A program made the translations under genes and the position numbers. A DNA stretch of 64,000 bases from Macrobrachium rosenbergii (taxonomy: Eukaryota; Arthropoda; Malacostraca; Decapoda; Palaemonidae). This document shows, one piece after another, positions 44,784 through 60,379 of the stretch (position 1 is its first letter; each line of letters starts with the position of its first letter). The notes beneath the pieces were generated by a model, which was not told the DNA's origin, did not search any database, and worked only from the letters and a program-made list of their open reading frames with translations. The stretch is from the NCBI RefSeq assembly GCF_040412425.1, contig NC_089749.1:36818070-36882069 (forward strand). Reading direction: 5' to 3'.

Positions 44784-45589
44784 GTTTTTTGCGAAGGAAC
44801 AGGGGGTTCTGCAGTTCCTGGCACTGGGACCGAATCTTCTGTGGAAATAGCACCACACCGGGTTCGTCCACGCCCTCTGCTTCCTTGGCAGTGTTCTCCT
44901 CCTGTAGATTGCATTTGTGTTCTCTGGGTCATCGTCCTCTGACGTCAGGCTACAGGCTGCGAAGGTGGCAGCTGCAAGGGTGGCGGTGTGCTTGGAGGCC
45001 TTAGTGGCTTCGGCTTCGTGGATTTTCTGGATGACGTCAATCAGCTCATTCATGGGAAGGGTGTCTGTGTCAGTAATTTGGCCCCTCACCTCCTGCGGAA
45101 GGCACCGCAGGAATATTGCTCTTGTCAGGCTGATTTCCTTCCTGTGCCTATTTCTCTCAATGCCTGGCAGTGTTACTAGACCCCGCAGTTCGTCCCAGGT
45201 GTCCCTGGGTGATGTTTCCCCCAGGGACTGGGTCAATAGGTCTAGGGTGCACTGCTCTCTCTTAGGGATGGGCATGGAATACGTTTGTATCAGCTTGTCT
45301 CGCAAGGCTGTGTACGTGACTTGTCTAGCTGTAAGTCAAGCCATGGGGTGATCTTGTTGAAGACCTCTTCAGGTAGCGTTGTCATGGTAATGTCTGCCAT
45401 GGTCTTCTCATCTGTGATGCGCGCCATGCAGAAGTGAGCATCTGCACACAGAAACCAAGATGCTGTGTTCTGGCTTGAAAACAGGGGGAGCTTTACCGCG
45501 TCTGGCTTTGTGGGCAAAAGAGGCACGCAGACGATTTCCGTGTTTTTGGATTGTGATTGTAATTCAGACTCTACCATCTTTACTTTCAC
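44763..45589 (-). pseudogene. Element B gag, one frameshift
   Basis: The first part (45589 to about 45300) starts MKVKMVESELQSQSKNTE and contains KLPLFSSQNTASWFLCADAH and TLPEEVFNKITPWLD. A frame change near 45300-45340 joins it to the second part, which reads KLIQTYSMPIPKREQCTLDL, EISLTRAIFLRCLPQEVRGQ, ends with the knuckle C-Y-F-H-RRFGPSARN-C-RTP-C and stops at 44763. The knuckle is the CHCC type, complete. Without the shift it would be of normal length for the group (~275 residues). Confidence 0.75.
44784..44790 (-). promoter_or_regulatory. Putative -1 frameshift slippery site, element B
   Basis: The minus strand reads GCA-AAA-AAC-AAG in the gag frame, giving A-AAA-AAC seven residues after the final knuckle cysteine. 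A -1 shift enters the protease frame. Confidence 0.72.
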
Positions 45590-45892
45590 ACACCAAAATG
45601 CGAGTATGTGCCGTATTTAGTCTGCTAATGGTGTTAGAATTCGAGTGTCCGACGTGAGTCGTGAATGGAGAGGGCCAAACCATTCGAAATGCCAAAACAT
45701 ACCCTTGCGGGGATGCAGTTATTAGTCCATTAATGGCATGGGGTTCCTCCGAGGAAGGAGCTTTCAGAGGCCTAGACTGTGTCACCGTTTTGAGTCCGTT
45801 AAAGGCTCTCTGAAGGTAAATACGGCCGTATTTAGTCCGTTAATGGCGGGGCCAAAACCGTATAGTTACCTGTCACTCCTCGGGTCACCAGT
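45590..45892 (-). promoter_or_regulatory. Element B PBS and 5' leader with four motif iterations
   Basis: Next to the LTR the minus strand reads ACTGGTGACCCGAGGAGTG (tRNA-Trp-type PBS, offset by two bases). Four motif copies follow at about 45848, 45806, 45738 and 45632, for example GCCATTAACGGACTAAATAC then GGCCG. The gag ATG is at 45589. Confidence 0.65.
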
Positions 45893-46213
45893 TGTGAAAG
45901 TTCAAGAAGACAGGTCTGGGTATGACTGATTTATTTCTCAGAAACTCGGTATACATTGAGGAATGTGGATGGAAAGGAAATGACCGACCTGCAGATTCCC
46001 ATGCCACACATTTGGACAAGAATTTGCGTTTGTTGGATGACATATAAATGAGAATAATTTGCGTTACAATAAATGTACAAAGTAGTTGCATACATCAGCG
46101 GAAAGACCGGACAATAATGCATAGGGAGATATACATAAAAAATATGAAATAATAACGGGTAATATACATGGTGTGATTAATGCAGAAATGAAGAGGTATT
46201 TGACTCCTTTACA
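45893..46213 (-). repeat. Element B 5' LTR, 321 bp
   Basis: On the minus strand it starts TGTAAAGGAGTCAAATACC and ends GAACTTTCACA. It carries an AATAAATCAGTC signal near its 3' end. Confidence 0.9.
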
Positions 46214-46217
46214 ATGT

Positions 46218-46839
<622 letters not shown>

Positions 46840-47060
46840 TACGGACAGCTACTTGGAATGTTAGAACATTATATCAGGCTGGAAAGAAAATGAATGTAGA
46901 GAGATAAATGGAAAGAATGAAGCTACAAGTATTAGGGCTTAGTGAGATTAGATGGCCAGGAGTGGGATGTTCTCAACTTCAACAGGAGGAACCTTCATAT
47001 ATCAGGGAGGCCAGAGTGCTGAGAGAGGTGTTGGTGTGATGTTAGACAAATCTATGAAAC
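46840..47060 (+). pseudogene. LINE apurinic endonuclease N-terminal fragment
   Basis: The frame reads TATWNVRTLYQAGKKMNV, then after a stop MERMKLQVLGLSEIRWPGVG. This matches the first strand and motif of APE-type endonucleases (A-T-W-N-V-R-T-L at the start and L-G-L-S-E-x-R-W with the catalytic Glu). An R-G-V-G-V-M-L-like block follows in another frame at about 47025. It contains stops and lacks the rest of the protein. Confidence 0.65.
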
Positions 47061-47839
47061 CATGTTTGATAGGCTATTGGCCTGTATCTCACCCCATCAT
47101 AACCCTCGCGTGAGACCTTGTTTTCTCTGGGTAGCGGACAAAGCAGAGATGTATGTGTATTACCGTCTGATAGCTGCTGAACGTGGCCAGAAGCTGCAGG
47201 GAAAAGAAATCTTGCGCTTTTCCTTTTATTTATTAACCTGGAATGATTTTAAGGGGGAATGGGGATGATGATTTATTTCAAACTGGAATGAAATTAACTA
47301 CTAGGAACCACTGAGGCTAGTATGCTGATCTAAATAAAGGAAAAAAATCATATTACGAAGTAAGCAACGAATAATCAAAAACTTTTCAGTGGGGCCATAC
47401 AGCTAGCCCAAGGACTGGGACTGTAAAAAGGTGTTGGGGTAGTACAGGTGGCCTAAAGGGTTCAAAGGGTTAAAGGCTGCACCAGAACAACTTGATGTTT
47501 CCCATGATGATGCCGCATGATGACACGGTAGTAGAGTTGAAGACACTCTTGCCCAGGACCCAAGACTTTGGCGTGACCAGTCTACACCCTTCATAGAAGA
47601 GCAGGATCCTCACAGAAGAAATGTATCCGATGAATTATGGCACAGGGTGGACATCTCGCATCCCTTGTAGAACACCTCGTTGAGAGTCTTTGTAGAGGCC
47701 ACCTTATGTTGGAACATTTGAAAGCCACAATCAGAATGAATCTGGTTATGTACTAACATCTCAAATCCTAACCAGTCAACGTTTATGAGTGTAAAGATAA
47801 TACTGTCAAAAATATATCTATCATGAACTAAAACACATC
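47061..47839. other. Unassigned noncoding DNA
   Basis: No recognised gene or repeat. Confidence 0.4.
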
Positions 47840-48515
47840 CATGGTGTGTGCGACCCCGGGGATGAACCTCCTGTAGTGGTTGACCATCCTGAGGAATTCT
47901 TGTACGTCCTTGACGGAGGTAGGGGTGGGGTCCTGGTGGGCCAAGGCTGTTGCCTTGGCGAGGGCAGTCTTCGTCAGGGAGAAGGCCCGCTGCTGGTCGG
48001 GGCCCCACACTAAGGTCTTCGGATGGCCCTCCAGGATCTATGTCAGGGGCCATGGTGTGTCGACCCCAGGATGAACCTCCTGTAGTAGTTGACCATCCTG
48101 AGGAATTCTTGTGCGCCCTTGACGGAGGTAGGGGTGGGGAACCTGACGACGGCCTCGACCTTCGATGCCAGTGGGCGGACGCCTCCCGGGGATATCTTTT
48201 GGCCTAGGAAGTCAACTCTGTCGACGCTGAAGGTGCACTTGCCGAACCTGGCGATGAGGCCATTCTCCTGCAGTCGCTGCAGGACCTTCCGAATGGCCGA
48301 AGGTGTTCCTTGTGGGACCTGGAAAAAATTAGGATATCATCGACATAGCAGATGCAGAAGTTCAGGTCTCCCAGGATGCTGTCCATCAGTTTCTGGAAAG
48401 TCGCCCCTGCGTTCCTCAGGCCGAAGGTGGAGAAGGCGAAGATGGAGGACCCGAAGGGTGTGATGATGGCGGTTTTGGGATGTCTTCTGGAGCTACTGGT
48501 ACTTGGAAAAGGATT
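47840..48515 (-). pseudogene. Element C RT, broken, with internal duplication
   Basis: Minus frames show FCICYVDDILIFSRSHKEH (48386-48204), CTFSVDRVDFLG, PLASKVEAV and PTPTSVKGAQEFLRMVNYYR (about 48140-48066). After LAHQDP-like sequence at about 47935 the RT block PTPTSVKDVQEFLRMVNHYR starts again and ends at the element boundary. The first frame is shifted relative to the upstream part at 48493-49473. Confidence 0.7.
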
Positions 48516-49385
48516 TTAAAAGATCTAGTTTTGAAAGTATTTTGGCTCCGTGGAAGGAGGCCGTTAGGTCTTGCATGTTTGGGAGAGGGTAGTGGTTGAG
48601 TTCCGTAGCGAGGTTGAGCAGCCTGTAGTCCCCGCAGGGTCTCCAGGAGCCGTCCGTTTTCTGCACCATGTGATGGGGGGAGGCCCATAGGCTGGGGGCC
48701 TTCCTGCATATGCCCATATGCTCCATTTCGGTGAAGGCCTTCTTGACCTCCTGAAGGCACTGAGGGTGAAGCCTCCAGAACTTTGCATGCGTCGGAGGGC
48801 CTCTCATCTTGATGTGATGACATATCCCGTGTTTGGCGGGGGCATCGGGCACCCGATGAAGCTCAGGCCTGAATACCTCAGGGAATTCCTTCAGGAGGGA
48901 GGCATATTGGTGGAGAGCGATGGAGCAGACTGTGGGAGCACTGGGGCCCGGCACCAGGGACAGGGACTGGCAGGACTCAGTGTCCAGCAGGCGTTTGTGG
49001 CCGAAGTCAACTGCCAGTTCGAAGTGGGCCAGGAAGTCTGCACCCAGGAGTGGGGTCCTCATGTCCGCGACGATGAAGTTCCACTTGTATCTCCAGCCCA
49101 GGATGGAGACCGACAGGAGCTTGGTGCCATAGGAGAGGATGGGGGACCCGTTGGCGGCCGTCAGGGAGGCAGCCGGTCTGATGGGCGTCTGCAGTCCTCT
49201 CTGGAAGGCGGGAACACTGACTGCACTGCTCCCGTGTCGATCAGCATCATCCTCCTGGAGACGGTGTCGCGGACGTAGAAGCCTACTGGTGTGGGGCTCC
49301 TGGGTGTTGCTGCCATGGCGGCCTGTGAGGGTGGCCGCTGCCTCCCCCGTTTTTTGGATGGGTGAAAAGGCAGGGGGCTTCGCAA
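48493..49385 (-). pseudogene. Element C protease and RT fingers
   Basis: The protease is GFYVRDTVSRRMMLIDTGAV followed by QSVFPPSRED (DTG intact, 49230-49270). Then, after a shift, NGSPILSYGTKLLSVSILG, WNFIVADMRTPLLGADFLAH, the RT entry ASPHHMVQKTDGSWRPCGDY, NHYPLPNMQDLTASFHGAK and LSKLDLLKSFSKYQ before a stop. The GADFL flap end of the protease is present. The shift lies between the active site and the flap. Confidence 0.75.
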
Positions 49386-50231
49386 TTCCGGGCCTTTTTT
49401 CCGAATCTCCGATGGTAGTAGTAAAGCCCCGGCCTTTCCTTTTTCTGGTGGTGGGGTGGCCGCTTCCTGGCAATGACGTTGATGTCCTCTGCGGTGGGGT
49501 CCTCCAGCTGGAGGATGTTGATGGGGTGTGCGGGCATGGAGACCTGCTTTGCTGCCCTTGTGGAGTCAGTCAGCTGCTGCGCCGTCCTTATGAGGTCCTC
49601 GACCGGCAGGGTATAGGGTCCTCAATTTGTCCATGAACCTCCGGGAGTAGCTGCCGCAGGAGGATCTCCCTCGACAGGCTAACCTCCTTGTGCCTGCCGC
49701 TGCTGTCCGTCTCGGGGAGGAGGAGGAGGTCCTGGAGGGCATGCCACATCTCCAGGAGGTTCGTGTCCTGCTGGGGGTTGATTGAGAGGTTGAGGGTGCG
49801 GGCGGCCCTCTCAGAGACTGGCAGGGAGCAGGTCTTGATGAGAGAGGCCTTAAGTTTTTGGAAGGTGGCAGGGCTCGAGGTTGACGTCACCCAAGGGGTG
49901 ACCTTTCTGTATATCTCCTCCGGTAGGGCATTGATCGTGATTTCCACCTTGAGCACTTCGTTGGTCAAGCCTCCCACCTGAATTGCCCCTCGACCCTGTA
50001 GAACCATGATGCCGGGTTTTGGTGGGTGAACGGTGGCAGCTTTATGCTGAAGGCAGCCCTCGTTTGGTCCATCAGGAGGGGCATCACACGAGGAGCGGGT
50101 ACTGGCGTGGAGGAGCGTGTGGGTTTCGGCGTGGGGGAGGACTCGAGAGGGGGTTGCGCAAGGGAGATGTCTGTCTCCGAGAAGTTCGCGGTTATTTGTA
50201 TGTGGGAGGGAATGTCCACATCCATGCTCAT
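49283..50231 (-). pseudogene. Element C gag, two frameshifts
   Basis: It starts at 50231 with MSMDVDIPSHIQIT, then KLPPFTHQNPASWFYRVEGQ. A shift at about 50000 leads to TINALPEEIYRKVTPWV, PVSERAARTLNLSINPQQD, EVSLSREILLRQLLPEV. A second shift at about 49600 leads to the C-terminus with IARKRPPHHQKKERPGLYYY and HRRFGKKARNCEAPC. In the knuckle the first Cys is Tyr (Y-Y-Y-H-x9-C-x3-C), so the zinc site is incomplete. Confidence 0.75.
49349..49355 (-). promoter_or_regulatory. Putative -1 frameshift slippery site, element C
   Basis: The minus strand reads CCA-AAA-AAC-GGG in the gag frame, giving A-AAA-AAC. The -1 frame carries the protease. Confidence 0.72.
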
Positions 50232-50466
50232 TCTGCACTCTCACTTGGAGTGTAAGTTAACACTCGCGTCAATACACGCTTGGGAGCGTGCTGTGTGGGT
50301 CCGCTAATGACGCCGGTGATTTTGCAAACGAGGGTCGGTAACGCCCTAACACTTTGTTAGAGCGCCGTAGTTAGTCCGTTAGGGGTGTGGGATGGTTCAC
50401 TGGGCCAAAACTAAGTTGCCGTTTGGGTCTGTTAATGGCTCTGGGAACCACTCCAGGGGTCACCAT
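50232..50466 (-). promoter_or_regulatory. Element C PBS and leader with three motif iterations
   Basis: Next to the LTR the minus strand reads GGTGACCCCTGGAGTGGTT (tRNA-Trp-type PBS). Three motif copies follow at about 50440, 50385 and 50317, for example GAGCCATTAACAGACCCAAA and GTCATTAGCGGACCCACAC, in the same order as in element A and units D1/D2. Confidence 0.65.
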
Positions 50467-50735
50467 TGTGAGAGGGTGCGAAAGAAAGAGCAGGTAGACA
50501 AGAACTGCTAGTTTATTTAGGAAGCAGCCCGCTTATTAAGCAGCACGCGGACGTCGGCGTATACGCGGACGTCAGTACAAAAAATATACAAGTGACCCAA
50601 GGTCAAATCTATTCTCTACATAAAACAGGACAGGTACCTACAGATAACGTGATAATTAACAATAGCAGATTAGACAAAAAATACTCTGGCACATACACTG
50701 TGCATAAGGACAAAAATGAATAGATAATAAATGTA
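50467..50735 (-). repeat. Element C 5' LTR, 5'-truncated
   Basis: On the minus strand the final ~269 bp of a D-type LTR are present, ending CGCACCCTCTCACA. TTGACCTTGGGTCACTTGTA, TTAATAAGCGGGC and AATAAACTAGCAG are shared with LTR D2. The missing 5' part is where the solo LTR at 50740 begins. Confidence 0.75.
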
Positions 50736-50739
50736 CAAT

Positions 50740-51096
50740 TGTAAAGTCCCCACTAAGTGGGTTTTCTATGGTGAACCGCCCGTTTTCTACAATAACGCTC
50801 CTACGAGATTGGGTCAAGCGAAATTAGCCATATTTTTCCTGTGTAAATATGTATCTATTACTAATTCATTTGAATCTGTTTTCTTTGCACATGTTGTTAT
50901 GTCAATTCTTGTTGACTTACCTTTTATGTTACTTGTGTTTTTCCATTATAATTAATACCGAAAGTAATTGACCTCGGGTCACCTGAATCCTGTTGTATTC
51001 CTCTGTGTGACATCCGCACACCGCTTTATAAGCGGCCTGCGTTCTGAATAAACTAGCAGTACTCGTTCTCCTGCTCATTATTTTGCACCTATTATA
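50740..51096 (+). repeat. D-type solo LTR
   Basis: It starts TGTAAAGTCCCCACTAAGTG, contains TTGACCTCGGGTCACCTGAA, a TTTATAAGCGGCCTGC box and AATAAACTAGCAG, and ends CACCTATTATA, followed by GTGGTGACCCC. It abuts the truncated LTR of element C head-to-head. Only a few bases of PBS follow. Confidence 0.82.
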
Positions 51097-51106
51097 GTGG
51101 TGACCC

Positions 51107-51182
51107 CAGAGTGACCTTCTGTAGTAGTTGACCATCCCGAAGAATTCTTGTACGGCCTTGACGGAGGTAGGGGTGAGGAACC
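51107..51182 (-). pseudogene. 76-bp RT fragment next to the solo LTR
   Basis: The minus strand reads RFLTPTSVKAVQEFFGMVNY followed by YR, an RT segment matching PTPTSVKAVQEFLGMVNFYR of element A. It is joined directly to the PBS of the solo LTR. Confidence 0.75.
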
Positions 51183-53275
51183 TGGCTGAGTACTGCAACC
51201 TAGGGTCAGCTGTGAAGGCACCGTAGAAAATGGGAGGTTCTTCATAGAAAACCCGTTGAGCGGGGCCTTTACAACTCCAGCAACGCTGTCCAATATCCCC
51301 TTTATCTAAACTAAGGAAGCCTATTGCTTCATTGAAGGCTTCTACCCCATCCATTATTTTCTTGGTAACTAAAAAATTCGACACCCCCTCTACAAAAATT
51401 TAGAGGGGAACTGGAAGAATGCCATCAACCAGCCCAGGAAACGGTTGTACTCCTGCGTTTATGGATGTAAATTTGTGCAACACTGTCACCTTATCCTTAT
51501 CTTCGTGAGCCTCTGCCATTGTATCTGAACAGATAACCCTCTAAGATCCAAGTATTTGACCTGCTCTCAGCTTCATATAACTCCCAAAAGATAGAAAGAG
51601 AAAGGAGAAAAATAAAAAAACAAGTTAAAAATTCAGCAAACCCCCAACATTAATGCAAATGCGAACCATTAAATCAAATTCTAAATGCCAAATGCAAACA
51701 ATAAAGTAACCCTAACCGGAAATGCGAACAATTAAGAAAAAAAATTCTAAATGCTGTCGTGATAAATAATCAGAAATTTTCCTGAATACTCGAAATACTT
51801 CAGTCCATCCTCAAAGAAATGGGCTCGCAGAGAGAACGGGGTAACAGCATCAAACGCTCTCTATGGCGTCACAAAATTGTCACAGCTCACTAATGAAAGT
51901 CTACGTGACTTAACCACAAAGCAACAGAACTCCCCCTTAACTAGCCCCCAATACAAGTAACTAACAAAAAAAAAAACCATAGTAACACTCATGTAACCCT
52001 TTCTCACTACAGTGGCAGCAAAATATGTAGCTAACCTGAAAGCTAACACTTTTCGATCTTTCAGTTGCACCCACTCTCACTCGCCACACAGGTTCCCAAA
52101 GCAACTGACTTGATAAACACAGTGCGCACTCGGATGACTGCAAAAAACTCCCTCGGTCAGCAAAGAGACATGTATACCAACCAAGAAGGCACACCCTAAT
52201 TCCTAACAATCTTAATTTCCTTATAAGATAATTCTCTTTGGAGCGTACCTATACACATAACACCCAAGTGTAGTTCTTGCTGCCAACCAAATATATCTGT
52301 TACACAGGTGAGAGGAAATTTCATTGCTTACCTTTTTCTACAAAGTCGGGAAATCGCATCTATTGGTAGCTTGATAGTGACTGCATCAAAAAGGCTACTG
52401 GTAACCTACATTCGTACATACAAACATGCATTCTCTCTCTCTCTCTCAGGTCTACAGGGAAACAAGCTTTACACAAAATAATTTATTTGACAATAATCTA
52501 ACATAACTGGATTGCAAGAAACAAAAGATGAAATAAAATGGAATACTAATGTTCACCAACCAATCAAACATATTAAAGTCCATCATATTCAACTAATTAT
52601 TCTTTCTAACTAGTTACTCCACTATAGGTCAAAATAAGTCAAAGTCCAGTACATTCCCAATGAGTACATCTTTAACCTCTTTCTCAGGGAAACATCTGAA
52701 GAAGTCAAATAAAACCCTTGTTAAACAAATGCATAAAAATAAAGATATGGGAATTCCTCCCATGTTACTTATAAAGTACACACAATATAATAAATGCTTA
52801 ACTCAAGTGAGATATATGTTAAATGAAAAGAACAATCTACAGTTTGGGAAATCTAAAATGCTTCCTACCTCCAAACAGCAATGTTTACAATTCTTAATCG
52901 ACAGGTCTTGAACCACAGTCTTCACTGAAGACCTCTAATAATATTTGGTGTTGGTCTTCAAATGACAAATTGTTTGATAACTAATCCCTTCGCACCCTGG
53001 GACGCCTCCCAAAAGAAACACATGTACTAACTAATTAACCAGAACCTGGACATTTCTGGCGAACTCACTCACGAAGTCTTGTCGTTAGGCAGGGATGTTC
53101 TCACGGCTCAAGAATACCTGATGTATTTAAGATGTATACAGTTTTATTAATTAGGAAATGCACCAGACAACAGCTAATCATCCTCTCAAGGTTCTTCCCA
53201 ATGTCTTTGGCCACACTTATTAATTAAACATCTACTGTGTATTATAATTCATAAAATACTTGTGACCTATGAGCT

Positions 53276-53278
<3 letters not shown>
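51183..53278. other. Unassigned noncoding DNA
   Basis: No gene recognised. Only low-complexity tracts are seen, for example a CT run at 52433-52449. Two small phrases (CTAAATGC and AATGCGAACAATTAA) recur near 51660-51750. Confidence 0.4.

Positions 53279-53342
<64 letters not shown>
53279..53342. repeat. (TA)n microsatellite
   Basis: About 31 TA units. Confidence 0.97.
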
Positions 53343-53347
<5 letters not shown>

Positions 53348-54555
53348 GATTTTAAAGGTGGGATCTTGCTAGATCAATGGGGTATACTAGGATGATACAC
53401 AACTTACCTTAATTACCACAAAAATCTGGACTCTGGCTTTGGGGACAGCTAAAATTACAAACAACAAAATGACTGAAAGGCCACTTCAAGGGGGAAGTGA
53501 TTAAATAAACTCTGGTGTTTAACTTAATCCATTATATTTACAAAAGAAAACATATCAAAGGAATGATAGCGTAATTCTGGGGTAATGAGGAGAAAACACA
53601 TGAAGGGAATTTCCTGGAGGGGCCAGGTTTGGGATACCACTTCAAAGCTGTTGATGAAGAAGCAGCGAGGGCTGCTATGCACACGTAGTGACAGTTCCAC
53701 AGATGGGCTGTCCTACCCTGACATCGAACAGTTATGGTTACTTAACTGGAACTAACACTGTAATGAGGGAATCGATGAATTGCATGGAAAATGCCTAGAC
53801 TGAACTTGATTCCCGGGACTCAAACATCAAGCAATTACGTTACTCTTCTCGTAAATGCCTTTCAAATTAAACAGCAAAAAATATAAGCAATACAGGTCTC
53901 ACTGTAATTATATGGCACTATGAAAGGAAGGGAAACACGGTTGGAGAATAACAGGGAATGTGGCTGACAAAAAACCTTAAATCCTGGTACATTACCTTTC
54001 CTTAGGAGCTGGAGTTCTCATCTTATGGGGGCCAGTGAAGGAGCAAATTAATTCACATCAAAAGTTACTTTTCCTGCCAGCCACGTGTTTAAAAAGGACA
54101 GTGGACAGAGCAAGGGATGGAGCTCTGGAGTCTGTGGTGTGCTGACAATTCTGAGGCTGTAGAGTCTCGTTTGGGACTCTTTCATAGCATGGGAAGTTAC
54201 AACTTTTCTTCCTAGATGGCGTTGTGATCACTCTGCCCATGTGGGAACTGTGGGGCCACATGGTTTCAAATTCAAAATGACGGAACGCACGCGGTCTGCC
54301 CGCCAGCTGGCCTGCCTCGGGAGACAATTAGCTCTTGGCAGGAGAACACACCTGGAATTAAGAGACTTCCTACAGCGCTTTGGACAAGAAAGGATTTAAA
54401 GGGGTTTCCCCCCAAAAAAAGGCAGTGAGGAGAGGCTTTAGGGGCGAATTTCTCATTGTGAACCATACTAAATTTGCCTTATTTAATTACTTAGTCCTTT
54501 TACTTTAAATTTAGTGCAAAAAAAAGTGACATGGGACGGAATATTCTTAACAATA
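53343..54555. other. Unassigned noncoding DNA
   Basis: No recognised gene or repeat. Confidence 0.4.
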
Positions 54556-54812
<257 letters not shown>

Positions 54813-56411
54813 ATTCTTATGCTGTGGTTTTCATAATGCAATGGCTCTCCCCGTGTGTATGTGTGAGTTGTTGTATAACTATGATTTTGTGTTCAGATAC
54901 GCGTATACCGTAAAAGAGAGTTAGCGTAGGTAAATGATTGCACTCTGTGTAGTTTGTGAGAAGGGATGGTGTGCGTAGCGCTGAGAGGGACAGAGGCTGA
55001 TTGTTCGTTGTATAGGGACGCAATTTGTTTAGTCAATTTCAAACCTGCTGAAGTAATGCATTCCATTGGGACGCGATCAAAACACTGTGGAAAGACCTAC
55101 CACGTAGATAGACGCCCATACAGAGGAGTTGACACTCAGAGACCAAAAAGCGTTGTGGAAAGGAGCTGCGTTTTCCGCTCCGCGTCTCTCTCTCTCTCTC
55201 TCTCTCGCTCGCTCGCTCGCTCTCTCACTTTTACGAATGTCCTGTATTAACGTAATTAATATTTAGATAGACGATGGTCACTCATATCCTTTAACTGTTT
55301 AATTCCTTAGTAAATGTGTCTGAGTTATCTGAACAGTGTATTTTTATTAAGTGTGTAACGGCGCCTGGTTAAAAACACAAAAACAATTTGGTACCAAGGT
55401 ATTGTAAAATAATTATTAGGTTTCAGTGCACTGAAAATATCTGCAGTGGTTATATGTAAAGATACTTTTTCACTTTTTAATATTTTTTCGTGTTATATGT
55501 TTTATGCTTTATCTTTTGAAGAATTTTCTTTTATGCATATATGTGATGTGTTTGCCATTGCCTTAATTTTTGCTTTACGTTTTTGATATTTAATCTTTTG
55601 CAGAGCATATTTCTGTGTCTTTTGTATCCACATTTTTATATGATTGATTTATTTGCCTTATTTTGTTTAACACTTGGGAATTGAAGTTTTGTTACTCAAC
55701 AATTTAAATTCTTCTTGAATAACCCTTTTGATTAATTAATAAATTAATTTCTGATTTAATTTTGACTGATGATTAAGTCAGATTTAATCCAATTTTGTTT
55801 TATCTTGAAGTAATAATAAATTTCCCTGAGACTGTTAATGTCATGTATAATCTTTGAATTTAGAAATAAATTTTTGTATTTAAAATATTATTTCAGAGTT
55901 TCATTCATTGACCCACCAGTAATTTTGATTCGAATTAGAGATAAAGTGGTAAGTGAGATGTTTTCCTTCAAGTAATTGGAGAGGTCGAACCAGGGAAATG
56001 AAATAAATGGAAATACTTGAACTTTTATAATGTTAATGGAGTGATGCCCTTAGATTTTACCTCACACCTGTTTAACGAACTTAATCTGCTTTCTTTCATG
56101 ACTGATAAGTTTATAAGGGATCACTGTTGCCTTTAGAGAAATCAGTCATCTTGTATGTGTGATGAGGTTCAGGTGTCTGACTTTTGTGAGGTAACTATAA
56201 TTGTTGAATAAATGGTAAGTTTGGTAATCAAATATCAAGCACTTAGATACCAGGTTTGATTTAAAGAACAGACACTGGACACTCCAATTCACCATATATA
56301 AATGGTGCACTAGACTGGACCATTTCCCCATATATAAATGGTGCCTTAGACTCCGGGACAAGCACTTAGATATCAGGTTTGATTTGAAGAACAGACACTG
56401 GACACTTCGTC

Positions 56412-56415
<4 letters not shown>
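54813..56415. other. Unassigned noncoding DNA
   Basis: No recognised gene. (CT)n and (CTCG)n tracts lie at 55186-55222, and a duplicated phrase CCATATATAAATGGTGC lies at 56292 and 56328. It is AT-rich from about 55400. Confidence 0.4.
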
Positions 56416-56496
<81 letters not shown>

Positions 56497-56515
56497 ATAA
56501 ATGTATATATATATG

Positions 56516-56566
<51 letters not shown>
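56416..56566. repeat. (TA)n microsatellite bordering the satellite array
   Basis: Two long TA runs are separated by a short AAACATAAATG interruption at about 56493. Confidence 0.97.

Positions 56567-60379
<3,813 letters not shown>

Larger units (their letters stand above)
41266..46213 (-). mobile_element. Element B: complete but decayed CsRn1-type retrotransposon
   Basis: This 4948-bp minus-strand element has two 321-bp LTRs that differ at about 31 positions by hand comparison. A PBS follows the 5' LTR (ACTGGTGACCCGAGGAGTG), a leader has four motif iterations, and gag and pol follow. A polypurine tract (GGGGGGGGAGTAC on the minus strand, about 41587-41600) precedes the 3' LTR. Gag and pol both carry several frameshifts, so it cannot produce its proteins. 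Its divergence is higher than that of element A, in line with greater decay. The left flank is a TA-rich tract and no clear target duplication is visible. Confidence 0.88.
47840..50735 (-). mobile_element. Element C: truncated CsRn1-type retrotransposon
   Basis: This minus-strand element retains a 5'-truncated LTR (50467-50735), leader, gag and pol only as far as the RT/RNase H junction. RNase H and integrase are missing. At its left end, part of RT is repeated (about 47840-47931 and 48053-48140 are near-copies), so the truncation involved a rearrangement. LTR structure and gag start (MSMDVDIPSHIQIT) place it closest to units D1/D2. Confidence 0.78.

Noticed and set aside
31968..46213. Elements A and B as endogenous viruses with envelope
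   Set aside because: The integrase C-terminus runs almost directly to the polypurine tract and 3' LTR in A. There is no room or signal for an env gene, so these are ordinary LTR retrotransposons.
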